From NCBI RefSeq assembly GCF_016427565.1, contig NZ_JAELXT010000018.1, positions 1-64,000 on the forward strand: a stretch of DNA of 64,000 nt, given 5' to 3'. Origin of the DNA: Microvirga splendida. GTDB taxonomy: Bacteria > Pseudomonadota > Alphaproteobacteria > Rhizobiales > Beijerinckiaceae. The notes under the pieces were generated by a model. The model made no database searches. It was not told where the DNA came from and saw only the letters and a program-made list of their open reading frames with translations. How positions within the stretch are numbered: position 1 is the stretch's first letter; each line of letters opens with the position of its first letter. Position numbers and translations under genes: made by a program. Positions 18,136 through 27,063 of this stretch are shown piece after piece.

Positions 18136-18304
18136 CGCATGCTCCCTCAGAAGTGGGTGTCAGCGCGCTTGATGGCAGGAAACAGGTGCGCAGGGGCAGG
18201 AGGCGCTCGTAGGCCCGTTCCAAGACATCCCGACTGCCCCGTCTGACCTCGAAGCCGACCTCAAGGCGCAGGGGTCGGCGCCTCTTGCTAAGCTTGGCCG
18301 TCAT
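18047..18304 (-). CDS. Small protein upstream of serine recombinase
   Basis: An 85-codon frame whose first half (MTAKLSKRRRPLRLEVGFEV, then RRGSRDVLERAYERLLPL) resembles short proteins that I recall preceding this type of recombinase. A good ribosome-binding site (GAAGGAAGAGG) precedes the ATG. The frame overlaps the recombinase start by 89 bases; the second half is Pro-rich and may be a run-on after loss of the natural stop. Function unknown; possibly an accessory or regulatory partner of the recombinase. Confidence 0.4.
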   Translation of the reverse strand: MTAKLSKRRRPLRLEVGFEVRRGSRDVLERAYERLLPLRTCFLPSSALTPTSEGACDENPAPESRLGPTDPAGRPLRPRLLRPAG

Positions 18305-18438
18305 GGTCCTCTTCCTTCAGCCTGATCGGGTCCATCCAGATCAGGCCGAAGGCTTTAACGTCGGACCCGCCATGCGATGGCGCAGGGCCTCGCGAGCAAT
18401 CGTATGGACAAAGCTGAGCGCAAACTTTGCACCATTGT

Positions 18439-19413
18439 CTAACACGTCACGGCGAGCTTGCGCGCCACCGCAACCTTGGCTTTGCGCAGTCCGCTGCGCT
18501 TAGTCAGCCTGAGACCCCACGCCTTCAGCGCCGACCACTTGGCCACGCGGGTGAGCAGCACGTTGGCGGCCTCGTAGAGGTAGCTGCGCAACATCGTGTC
18601 GCCGCATTTTGAGATCCGGCCGGTCCAATCGGTCTCGCCGGAGGCGTAGCCGCGTGCCGTCAGTCCCGCATAGGCTCCGACGCTCCTCGACCGCGTGAAG
18701 CGGGCGGGATCATCGATCGTTGCCAGGAAGCACAGTGCCGTAATCGCACCGACTCCCGGGACTGTCATGAACCGCTGCACCTGAGCACTTCTGCGGGCCA
18801 GTCGCAGTACCTTGCGATCAAGATCCGCGATCTCTTGCTCGACAGCCTCACGCGCCCTGAGGAGCGGCAGGGCTGCGGCGGCGAGTTCCGGCCTGTCCTC
18901 GAGCAGTTCGGCCGCACGCCTGGCAAACACGTTCATCTTGGCCCGGCCGATCACCTGCCCGAGGTTCTTCAGAAGTCCGCGGATCTGGTTCTCCAGATCG
19001 CGCTTGAGCTTGACCAGCAGAGCGCGGCTGGCGAGCAGGGCCTTGATGGCGTGACTGCCGCGGTCTTTGACGTGCACCTGCTTGTACCATCCACATTGCA
19101 TGATGCGGGCGATGCCAGCCGCATCGTTGCGGTCGTTCTTGTTGATCTGCATCTTCAACGCCGCCTTGGCATGTCGGGCATCGATGCAGATGACCGGCAA
19201 TCCCAGCGCGTTCAGCTCGTTCCAGAGCCACGTCGCCGTCGCTCCGATCTCCAGTCCAACCCGGGCCACATGCGGCGCATGGGATTGAACAAAGCCCGCG
19301 ATCACCTCCGGGTCGGAGGGGACCATGCCTTCGCGCACGATCTTCCCCGTTTGATCGACAATGCAGATCGCCGTCAGCTTCAGCGAGACGTCCAGTCCGA
19401 CATAGTGCTCCAT
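18439..19413 (-). CDS. IS110-family transposase
   Basis: The product (324 residues from the ATG at 19413) has the IS110 DEDD domain at the start (HYVGLDVSLKLTAICIVDQ, later GLEIGATATWLW and NKNDRNDAAGIA) and the Transposase_20 domain with the catalytic-serine region (FMTVPGVGAITALCFLATID, SVGAYAGLT). IS110 enzymes move circular intermediates guided by a bridge RNA encoded in the element's flanks. The C-terminus ends KLAVTC, where relatives continue with an H-x-M and D-G-x-F motif; the expected residues are out of frame downstream, so the end may be slightly truncated. It sits just upstream of the recombinase module. Confidence 0.88.
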   Translation of the reverse strand: MEHYVGLDVSLKLTAICIVDQTGKIVREGMVPSDPEVIAGFVQSHAPHVARVGLEIGATATWLWNELNALGLPVICIDARHAKAALKMQINKNDRNDAAGIARIMQCGWYKQVHVKDRGSHAIKALLASRALLVKLKRDLENQIRGLLKNLGQVIGRAKMNVFARRAAELLEDRPELAAAALPLLRAREAVEQEIADLDRKVLRLARRSAQVQRFMTVPGVGAITALCFLATIDDPARFTRSRSVGAYAGLTARGYASGETDWTGRISKCGDTMLRSYLYEAANVLLTRVAKWSALKAWGLRLTKRSGLRKAKVAVARKLAVTC

Positions 19414-20035
19414 GGCTACCCTCCTCACGGTCAGGGCCCTGGCGTGGGCCTCGTCGATCTTAGAGAGCTGATTCCCAGAGCCAGGTTATGGCGCGGCCCC
19501 GGAATTACCCCATGTGTGAAAACGCTGACGGACTGCTTCTTGGAGAAATTTTATGTCTCACAGGTGCTGATTGACCGAGAAATCCCCGATACAGAGACGT
19601 AAACTTTTCCTAATTGTTCGCTGCGGTGAGCACGGTTTGAGTTTTCACACAGGCTCGACCCATTTCGGACCATCCGAGTTCTACGGGCGGGACCCCTACA
19701 CAGCGCAGGCCACAACAAGACGTCTCGATCTAAGGAAACCTCCTCGTACATGCGCCAAGTTAAGGATCAGATTCGGGCGCTGATGCCGAGCATGGGTTCG
19801 TGCTGAAGCATGTCGAACCCGTAGCGCCGATCCTCGCGTCAGGTGCAGTCGGTGCAAAGTGGACGGTCGCCGATCACACCCGAGAACGGAATTCCCTGGT
19901 AGGTGCCGAAGTCAAATCCGCAACCGCTGACGGCTTGCCAGGAGAGGGCGGCGTCGACGCCGAAGGGCCGGTATGTCCGGCCCTACTTGCCTTGCTATGC
20001 GGCAGGCCTCCGGCTTAGCCTACCTTCGTGCACGG
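19414..20035. other. Intergenic region after IS110
   Basis: About 620 bases with no gene that I can support. It may contain the non-coding end of the IS110 element (bridge-RNA segment). A small hairpin (GGGCCGG / CCGGCCC, 19965-19983) lies 50 bases downstream of the DUF1254 gene but lacks a T-run. Confidence 0.4.
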
Positions 20036-21481
20036 TTATGCCCGATCACTGACCTTTCGGACCGGCGGGATCGTCCAGGTGCCGTCGATGATAGAAGGGT
20101 TGCTCTCGTCCGGCCAGTACATCCGCAGCATGAGGATGAACTTGCCCGCCGGAGCTGGCAGCCAGTTCGACTCCTTGTCTGCTCCGGGCGAGTCCTTCTG
20201 GATGTAGAGGTCGATTGACCCGTCCGGATTGGCCTTCAGGTCCTGGCGCGCGCTGACTGAGTAGCGGTTGATCGGGTTGGCCACGAAGAAATAGCCCCCA
20301 TCATACATCGTCAGCGACCAGAAGCCTTCGACCGGCGGCAACTGGCCCTTGGCAAAGCGCATGACGTACTTGTTGGCTCCGTCATAGGCCCGGCCCTCGC
20401 CGTCCTTCTGCGAGGTCGGATAGACCGCGTCCTGCGGGCGGTTGGCCCCAAGCCCGATCGCCGTGATAAGGGCCCGCATCAGGTAGTCGGTGCCGTAGAT
20501 CCCGGTCTTCGTCGTGAAGCCCCATCCGTCGATGTCGTGCACGTCCTTGTTGATCTTGAACTGGATCATGATCCGGTCGTTGGCGATCTCCGGGATGCGT
20601 TTCGCGAAGTCGGCTCGCAGCTTGCTCGCATCGAAGTCCTGGCCGGGCACGAGCCCAATCCTGGCGAACTTCGCCAGCGCAGGGGCATCGGCCGCCGACG
20701 GCGGGTTCGTCTTCATCAGCTCTGCCAGCAGGGTGAAGTACGCCACCGCGTCCATGCGGTTCACCTGGTCGCGCACGGCGGTCTTCATGTCGATCGACGG
20801 ATCGACCTTGCCGGCGGGCGGCGTATACGGCTTGCCGTAGGCGCTGAGCGGCACCAGCGTGACCTGGTCCTGGAGCGCGTGCACCTCGGCGTAATCCTCC
20901 GGCGTGCCGGTGCAGTAGATGCGGCCGAGCAGCCAGACGATGCTGGTGGGCGCCTTGTATTCCTTGACACCCGCCGGCAGCGCGCCGCTCCACCCAGGCC
21001 CGGTGATGGCGTAGGTCTGAGGGCCGGTGCCCGTGGTGCGCTTGCCGGGAACCTGGAACACCGTCGTCCAGCCGTCCAGCATCGGCATCAGGTAGTAGCG
21101 GTCCTTCATGTCCGGCAGGCTCAACACCCAGGGCTCCTTGCCGACATCGAAGAACGCGGTCGTATAGAGCGTGTCGGCGTTGGGGGCGGTCACGTCGCGG
21201 AACGCAGCATCCGGATAGTGCCGGAGCTTGATGATCTGGCCCATCGGGGCCCGGGTACCCTCGGGGGCGGCCACGTTGGTAATAACCCGGCGCGTCATCT
21301 CCATGGTGACCAGCGGGTAGCCGTAGATGTAGGCGTCGGTGGCCAGCCAGAAGTCCTCGAGCCCTTCATCGATGCCGAGCAGCTCGCCCAGATGGGCCTC
21401 ACTGACGGTGCTCATCGTGGTCCCAGCGAGCAGGCTCAGGGCACCGATCGCAGCCTGGCGGCGGGTTAGCTTCATCGTCAT
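20036..21481 (-). CDS. DUF1254/DUF1214 exported protein
   Basis: This 481-residue protein shows DUF1254 in the first half (DAYIYGYPLVTMEMTRRV, then NADTLYTTAFFDV and YYLMPMLDGWTTVF) and DUF1214 at the end (YVMRFAKGQLPPVEGFWSLT, NPINRYSVSA, NWLPAPAGKFILMLRMYWP). The N-terminus MTMKLTRRQAAIGALSLLAG is a Tat-like or Sec signal with a twin Arg. The start at 21481 is preceded by CGGAGA; an upstream extension lacks similarity. Family members are periplasmic and found in many proteobacteria; their enzymatic role is not established, so I assign none. It appears to be transcribed alone. Confidence 0.85.
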   Translation of the reverse strand: MTMKLTRRQAAIGALSLLAGTTMSTVSEAHLGELLGIDEGLEDFWLATDAYIYGYPLVTMEMTRRVITNVAAPEGTRAPMGQIIKLRHYPDAAFRDVTAPNADTLYTTAFFDVGKEPWVLSLPDMKDRYYLMPMLDGWTTVFQVPGKRTTGTGPQTYAITGPGWSGALPAGVKEYKAPTSIVWLLGRIYCTGTPEDYAEVHALQDQVTLVPLSAYGKPYTPPAGKVDPSIDMKTAVRDQVNRMDAVAYFTLLAELMKTNPPSAADAPALAKFARIGLVPGQDFDASKLRADFAKRIPEIANDRIMIQFKINKDVHDIDGWGFTTKTGIYGTDYLMRALITAIGLGANRPQDAVYPTSQKDGEGRAYDGANKYVMRFAKGQLPPVEGFWSLTMYDGGYFFVANPINRYSVSARQDLKANPDGSIDLYIQKDSPGADKESNWLPAPAGKFILMLRMYWPDESNPSIIDGTWTIPPVRKVSDRA

Positions 21482-21681
21482 GACAAATCTCCGTTGCGTG
21501 TGGGTTCGGGGAACTGCGCGACACTTACCCGGCACAGCGGACGGCCCCGACCTGCGGCTCCTCGCCCCAGCAGTAGCCGTGGGTGAAGTCCTCGGAATCG
21601 CCATGCCCACTGCTCGGACGCTAGCAACAGCGGAGCGTTCGCGCCTGTAGCATCGTGTAGTTTACGTGGTGGTGGAGACGG

Positions 21682-23517
21682 TCAGCGCTGGTGAGTGGCC
21701 GCCTGGAGGGCCGTCTCCGCAGCCGTCCGGGCCGGCACCGGGAAGCCGGCCTTGCGGGCTCCTTCGGCAAAATGGGCCGCGTCCTCTGGCCGGTAGTTCC
21801 GCTTGGCCATCTCGTCGTCCCAGTGCTCGAAGATGGTCGGGCGCATGCGCAGGAACGCGTCACGGGCCTCGGCGGCTTCCGATGTCTTGCCGAGCTGGGC
21901 GTAGATGACGGCGGCGACGAAATGGTAGAGCGGGAACTTCTCCAGGGCCGCCTGCCGGATCAGGCTTTCGGCGCGTGCATAGTCGTGCTGCATGTAGGCG
22001 TAAACAGCCAACGTTCCGCTGTAGTAGCCGGAGTGACCCGGGTTGCGGGCGAGCGCCTGCTCCAGCAGCTCGGCGCCGCGCTGCCAGGCTCCCGCCTGGC
22101 CGAGCCGGGTCCCGAACTCCCCAAGCAGCTCGGTGTCATTCGGGTTTAGCGCCAATGCCCGCTCGCCCACCTCCAGCGCCTCGGCGGGCTGCCGGGCGAA
22201 GAACAGCGCCATCATCAGGGCCTGGAGCGAGCGCACGTTTTCCGGATCGAGACGGATCGCGCGGCGGGCGGCCTCGAGCGAGCGTTGTATCGGGGTGACG
22301 CCCCCCGTCCGCAAATTGAACCCGAACCGATCCTCGTCGAGATACAGGACGGACAGCATTGCCCAAGCGGTCGCATAGTCAGGATAACGCGCCACAGACC
22401 TTTCGAGGCAGGTCCGGATCGCGGCATGGCTCTCCTCCGACAGCGCGGCCCGGTAGTCGTAGAACCGCAGCGTGCATCCGTAGGCCTCGAGGTCGTCGGG
22501 AGGGCGGATCCCGGTCCGGGTCTGGTCAGCCCGCTGGATGATGCCGTAGGGCTGCGCCACCGCGGTCGCGACCCTGCGTGCGACATCGTTCTGGATCGTG
22601 AAGAGATCGCGGACCTGCACATCCTCGTCGTAGGTCTGCGACCACAGGACGGCGCCGGTCAGTGCATCGAGGAGCCGGCCCGTGATGCGCAGGCGGTGCT
22701 CTGCGGCCTGGACGCTGCCCTCCAGCACGTAGCGGACACCGAGGTCGCGGCGGATGCGGGCGGCGTCCGCACCCGGCGGGATGCTGCGTGACGTCTCCCG
22801 CCCGAGGACGGTGATTTCCTTGAAGCGGGCGAATTGGCTCAGGACCTCCTCGGTCAGGCCGTCGGCGTAGGTCCGGCCGGCCGAAGGCTCGCCCAGGGCC
22901 GTAAACGGCATCACGACGAGGGTCGGCCCCCCGGGCGGCGAGGGGGTGGACGCTTGGGGTGAACTGGATGCGCCGTCGCGCCACGGGCCCCACAAGGCAA
23001 GCCCGCCGAGGAAGGCTAGGCAAGCGATCGCGACGGGAACCGCGGCGAGCCAGGGCATCCAGCGCCGTGGCGGCGAATCGGCTGGAGACCTGGGCGACAC
23101 AGCGGCCGGGGCAGGATGGGGTTCCGCGGCCTGCGGCGTGCGCCAGGCGAAGTGCGGGACGTAGCCCCCCTTGGGGATGGTGATGACGACCGGATCCGAC
23201 AAGCCATCGGAGAGATAGTAGCGCTCCAGCGCCCGGCGCAGCCGTCCGGCCTCGATGCGCACGGCTGGGTCGTTCTGCGCATCGAAGTCTGAACTCCGCT
23301 CGAACACCTCGGTGCCGATGGCATACGCCTTGATGCGCTCCGCGCGGCCGGCGAGCGTCTCCTCGACAACATAGCGGAGGAACCTGCGCGCCCGCGCGGG
23401 CGCGTCGAGGTCGGGGCTGGCAAGGAGGCGGTCGAGCTGGGCGCGTACGTCCTCCGCCGCAGGCGGCGACTGCGCCTGCGGCGAGGCACTGACAGTGCCG
23501 TCGCCTCCACCGAGCAT
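21682..23517 (-). CDS. Membrane-anchored winged-helix/TPR regulator (adenylate-cyclase-like)
   Basis: The 611-residue protein has an N-terminal winged-helix-like region ending in ITIPKGGYVPHFAW. One transmembrane helix follows (WLAAVPVAIACLAFLGGLAL), then a FlgO/TolB-N-like domain (LVVMPFTALGEPSAGRTYAD, GVRYVLEGSVQ, LWSQTYDEDVQ) and a TPR array (residues ~400-590; PDYATAWAMLSVLY, LNPNDTELLGEFG). This layout is common in rhizobial proteins annotated as adenylate cyclase-like; the cyclase catalytic domain itself is absent. It probably senses envelope signals and regulates transcription. The start at 23517 is a guess, since no clear ribosome-binding site is visible and the frame is open to a GTG at 23628. 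A small protein gene diverges from it. Confidence 0.75.
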   Translation of the reverse strand: MLGGGDGTVSASPQAQSPPAAEDVRAQLDRLLASPDLDAPARARRFLRYVVEETLAGRAERIKAYAIGTEVFERSSDFDAQNDPAVRIEAGRLRRALERYYLSDGLSDPVVITIPKGGYVPHFAWRTPQAAEPHPAPAAVSPRSPADSPPRRWMPWLAAVPVAIACLAFLGGLALWGPWRDGASSSPQASTPSPPGGPTLVVMPFTALGEPSAGRTYADGLTEEVLSQFARFKEITVLGRETSRSIPPGADAARIRRDLGVRYVLEGSVQAAEHRLRITGRLLDALTGAVLWSQTYDEDVQVRDLFTIQNDVARRVATAVAQPYGIIQRADQTRTGIRPPDDLEAYGCTLRFYDYRAALSEESHAAIRTCLERSVARYPDYATAWAMLSVLYLDEDRFGFNLRTGGVTPIQRSLEAARRAIRLDPENVRSLQALMMALFFARQPAEALEVGERALALNPNDTELLGEFGTRLGQAGAWQRGAELLEQALARNPGHSGYYSGTLAVYAYMQHDYARAESLIRQAALEKFPLYHFVAAVIYAQLGKTSEAAEARDAFLRMRPTIFEHWDDEMAKRNYRPEDAAHFAEGARKAGFPVPARTAAETALQAATHQR

Positions 23518-23662
23518 GGATCGGTCCGTTGTCCGCGGGCGTACGTGACGCCTCTCCCCGTAAACTACAGTAACATACTCCCCAAGGGAACGGCATGGGC
23601 GGATACTGGCAAATGTGGGACGGCGCACCCGCGCTGTCCGAGCCCGGCGACGGGGTTACACC

Positions 23663-23911
23663 ATGCAGCACGCCGTCCAGGCCGCCATCGCACGCTTCCC
23701 CGACCGGGGACATGCCATCGCGGAATTGGCTCGGACGGACGAAGGCTTCCAGTCGCTCTGCGAGGATTTCGCCGCGGCGCAGGCAGCTCTCGTACACTGG
23801 GAACGATCGTCCTCACCCGTGAGGGAGGCGCGCTGCGCCGAGTACCGCGAGCTGGTGCGAGATCTCGCGGTCGAGATCCAGGCCGAGTTGGACCGTCATT
23901 CGCAAGAATAG
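23663..23911 (+). CDS. Small helical protein (82 aa)
   Basis: A short all-helical protein: QHAVQAAIARFPDRGHAIAE, then LARTDEGFQSLCEDFAAAQ, and AEYRELVRDLAVEIQAELD. Short proteins of this pattern recur in Methylobacteriaceae next to regulators, from memory. The ATG at 23663 fits where similarity begins. It diverges from the TPR regulator, sharing a ~145-base promoter region. Function unknown. Confidence 0.6.
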   Translation: MQHAVQAAIARFPDRGHAIAELARTDEGFQSLCEDFAAAQAALVHWERSSSPVREARCAEYRELVRDLAVEIQAELDRHSQE

Positions 23912-24013
23912 CCTGGAACGCGATGAAGGTCCGGTCCTGATGCTGTGGACGGCTCCCACCGAGCGGTGAGGTAGCATGGCTGCTTCGAGCAGCCAGCGAC
24001 ACAGGAGCAGCCC

Positions 24014-25010
24014 ATGAGCACGGTCACCACTATTGGCCTGGACATCGCCAAGTCCGTCTTCCAGGTGCACGGTATTGATGCCGAAGGGGTAGTGATCATC
24101 CGACGTCAGGTCAGGCGCGGGCAGGTGCTCAAGTTCTTTGCGGGCCTGCCGCCCTGCCTGATCGGCATCGAGGCCTGTGCCTCGGCTCATCACTGGTCGC
24201 GCGAACTCCAGAGCCTCGGCCATGAGGTGAAGCTCATGCCGCCGGCTTACGTCAAACCGTATGTAAAGCGGCAGAAGAACGACATGGCCGATGCCGAGGC
24301 GATCTGCGAGGCGGTGACCCGGCCCTCTTCCGCCGTCCCGCAAACACCAATGCCGTAAATCATCGCCGTGTCCGCGCTCAGGCTTCTCAGGTCTGGGCCG
24401 AGGTGACCGGTGTCGCGAGTGCCTAATCTAATGCTCCTGAAGGGGCTAGACTTGTCCCAAGTCGTTAAGTTGACGATGCCCATCGAGATGCTGGCAGCCC
24501 ATGTCCGGCTCGTGTACCGCCAGCTCAAGGAGACCTCGCGTCAGCTCGACGAGCTGTGCGAGCAGATTGCTAGCCTCGGTCAAGAAGCCCATCCGGATGC
24601 GAGACCCGGTGATGCCGCCATCCTGCGGTCTCTTCCCGGGGGCCGAATGGTGCTGGCAACGCTGCTGAGCGAGGCCTCAGATCCCCTCAGCCGACGCGAC
24701 CACCAGGCTCTGCACAACCTCTGCGGTGTGACCCCTGTGACCCGCCGCAGCGGCAAACGCTGGGTGGTGAGCATGCGCCGGGCAGCCCACGTGAGGCTTC
24801 GGTTGGCACTGTACCATCGGTCGCGGGTTGCGATCCAAACCGATGCGACAAGCCGAAGCCGGTATGATCAACTTCGCGAACGCGGTCATTCTCATCCACG
24901 CGCCTTGCACAGTGTGGCCGACCGCCTCCTGAATGTGGCCTGCGCCATGCTCAGACATGGCACCCTCTTCAACCCTGAGCCCCCTGAAGACTTCCTTCCA
25001 GCGCATAAGT
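24014..25010 (+). pseudogene. Decayed IS110-family transposase
   Basis: The first piece (24014-24358) is a normal IS110 N-terminus (TTIGLDIAKSVFQVHGIDAE, later GIEACASAHHWSREL and KRQKNDMADAEAI). The second (from ~24430) is the C-terminal half (ILRSLPGGRMVLATLLSEAS, RDHQALHNLCGVTPVTRRSG, ACAMLRHGTLFNPE). They are in different frames, and roughly 50-60 codons around the catalytic linker are missing or replaced at 24340-24440. The transposase cannot be produced intact. It separates the TPR-regulator region from the amino-acid transporter operon. Confidence 0.85.
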
Positions 25011-25109
25011 CCAGCCCGACACAGTTACTCAGAACCGACTTGTTAGAAGGTGGGGAGTCCCATCACATCATGCGCTGGCCCCCACCTGGGGTGGCTGGTT
25101 GCCACAACA

Positions 25110-25901
25110 TCAATGCAGGATCTGGGACAGGAAGAGGCGGGTGCGCTCGTGCTGCGGGTTGCGGAAGAACTCGTCCGGCGTGTTCATCTCCACAATCTGC
25201 CCGTAATCCATGAAGATCACCCGGTCCGCCACCTGACGGGCAAAGCCCATCTCGTGCGTCACGCACAGCATAGTCATGCCCTCATCGGCGAGTCCCACCA
25301 TGGTGTCGAGCACCTCCTTCACCATCTCGGGGTCCAGCGCCGAGGTCGGCTCGTCGAACAGCATGATCTTGGGGCTCATGCACAGCGAGCGGGCGATCGC
25401 CACGCGCTGCTGCTGGCCGCCGGAGAGCTGGCCCGGGTACTTGTTCGCCTGCTCCGGGATCTTGACCCGGGTCAGGTAGTGCATGGCGACTTCTTCCGCC
25501 TCCTTCTTGCGCATCTTCTTCACCCAGATCGACGCGAGCGTGCAGTTCTCGAGAACTGTCAGATGCGGGAAGAGGTTGAAGTGCTGGAACACCATGCCGA
25601 CTTCGCGACGCACCTCATCGATGCGCTTGAGATCGTTGGTGAGCTCCGTCCCGTCGACGATGATGCGACCCTTCTGGTGCTCCTCCAGGCGGTTGATGCA
25701 GCGGATCATCGTGGACTTGCCGGAACCCGAGGGACCACAGATGACAATGCGCTCGCCGCGCCGGATACTGAGGTTGATGTCCCGCAGCACGTGGAACTCG
25801 CCGTACCACTTGTGCACGTCGATCATCTGAACGGCGGCTTCGGCTTTAGGGTCGACAGATCGACCCACCGAACCATCGATCAGTTTAACTGAAAAAGGCA
25901 T
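25110..25901 (-). CDS. aapP: Amino-acid ABC transporter ATP-binding protein AapP
   Basis: This 263-residue ATPase energises uptake of polar amino acids. It has Walker [11 protein letters not shown]-loop [16 protein letters not shown], signature LSGGQQQR, Walker [13 protein letters not shown] and the H-loop CVTHEM, all intact. It is the last gene of metC-aapJQMP and begins 37 bases after aapM. The subfamily (GlnQ/AapP) follows from the sequence; the substrate is not readable from it. The close tie to a C-S lyase gene suggests sulfur-containing amino acids as cargo, which is inference. Confidence 0.92.
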   Translation of the reverse strand: MPFSVKLIDGSVGRSVDPKAEAAVQMIDVHKWYGEFHVLRDINLSIRRGERIVICGPSGSGKSTMIRCINRLEEHQKGRIIVDGTELTNDLKRIDEVRREVGMVFQHFNLFPHLTVLENCTLASIWVKKMRKKEAEEVAMHYLTRVKIPEQANKYPGQLSGGQQQRVAIARSLCMSPKIMLFDEPTSALDPEMVKEVLDTMVGLADEGMTMLCVTHEMGFARQVADRVIFMDYGQIVEMNTPDEFFRNPQHERTRLFLSQILH

Positions 25902-25938
25902 TTTGCCATCCGATCGCTGAGGTAAGAGTCAAATCGCG

Positions 25939-27063
25939 TCACCGCACCTGGCCTGCCGCGGCACGCCTCTCGAGATAAAGACTGTAGCGTGAGATGCCGA
26001 AGCAGATGACGAAGTAAATCATTGCAATGAAGAGATAGGTCTCGGCGAACGGACTCGGCCAGGAAGGGTCAGCCAAGGCTGCCTTTCCTGAACTGAGGAG
26101 ATCGAACAGGCCGACGACCAGAACCAGCGCCGTGTTCTTCACCATAACAATGACGGTGTTGGTCAGGGGCGGGATGACCTTCTGAAGGGCTTGAGGCAGA
26201 ATGACCTGGCGGATGGTATCAACCCAGCTCAGGCCGAGCGCCCGTGCCGCTTCAGCTTGGCCCTCTGGAATCGCCTGCAAGCCGCCCCGTACAACCTCAG
26301 CGAGATAAGCGGCCGAGAAGATTGTCAAAGCCACACCGGCACGGGCAAGCTTATCAATGGTCAGCCCCTCCGGGAGCATGATCGGCAACATGATCGACGA
26401 CATGAACAGAAGGCTGACCAGAGGCAACCCACGGATGACCTCGATCAGTCCAACCGACAGGATCCGTGGCACGGGCAGAGCCGAGCGGCGCCCGAGCGCA
26501 AGGATGACACCGAAAGGAAAGCCAATTCCCAGTGCCGAGACTGCGAGAATGAGCGTCACCGGCAGCCCGCCCCAGTATGCAGTTGGAACTAAGGTGAGAC
26601 CAAGCACCCCGCCTTGCATCAAGACCAGGAAGCAGGCCACAGCGATGCACCACAAGAAAACGAGGAAACGATCCCAGTTGCGTGGTGGCAAACTGTAGAG
26701 AATGACACAAAACAGCATTGTGACTGCAAGGAGCGGGCGCCATTGCTGGTCTGGAGGATAGATTCCGAATAGAATCTGCCGGAATTTGGCGCGCAGAAAC
26801 GCCCAGCAAGCGCCGCTCGCTTCGCGGCAGGCCGATCCATCAGTTGCCGTCCAGATGCTGTCGAGAATACCCCATTGGATCAGGCGCGGTACTGCCGCCA
26901 AAAGAATAGCCGCTGTGGCAAGGGTCAGGAGGGTATTCCCGATAGTGCCAAACAGAACCTGCGCAATCGGAGCCTTGCGCCGCGCCGGTGGCCTGAGGGC
27001 TAGGACCGCGTTGTCTCCCGCGTCTGCGATCGGTTCAAGTGGCAGATTCGAAGCTGTGGTCAT
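25939..27063 (-). CDS. aapM: Amino-acid ABC transporter permease AapM
   Basis: An inner-membrane permease of 374 residues, longer than the usual ~220 because AapM carries additional N-terminal helices. The C-terminal BPD-type permease domain is clear: VTLILAVSALGIGFPFGVIL, IEVIRGLPLVSLLF and the EAA loop AEAARALGLSWVDTIRQVIL, which contacts the ATPase. The start codon overlaps the aapQ stop by 4 bases (27060-27063). It forms a heterodimer with AapQ. Confidence 0.92.
   Translation of the reverse strand: MTTASNLPLEPIADAGDNAVLALRPPARRKAPIAQVLFGTIGNTLLTLATAAILLAAVPRLIQWGILDSIWTATDGSACREASGACWAFLRAKFRQILFGIYPPDQQWRPLLAVTMLFCVILYSLPPRNWDRFLVFLWCIAVACFLVLMQGGVLGLTLVPTAYWGGLPVTLILAVSALGIGFPFGVILALGRRSALPVPRILSVGLIEVIRGLPLVSLLFMSSIMLPIMLPEGLTIDKLARAGVALTIFSAAYLAEVVRGGLQAIPEGQAEAARALGLSWVDTIRQVILPQALQKVIPPLTNTVIVMVKNTALVLVVGLFDLLSSGKAALADPSWPSPFAETYLFIAMIYFVICFGISRYSLYLERRAAAGQVR

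Noticed and set aside
19965-19983. Hairpin GGGCCGG / CCGGCCC as terminator of the DUF1254 gene
   Set aside because: Short stem, no T-run and 50 bases from the stop; noted only as a weak possibility.
22526-23797. A 400-codon minus-strand frame overlapping the TPR regulator
   Set aside because: Arg/Pro-rich composition and no motif; the overlapping frame has FlgO-like and TPR features.
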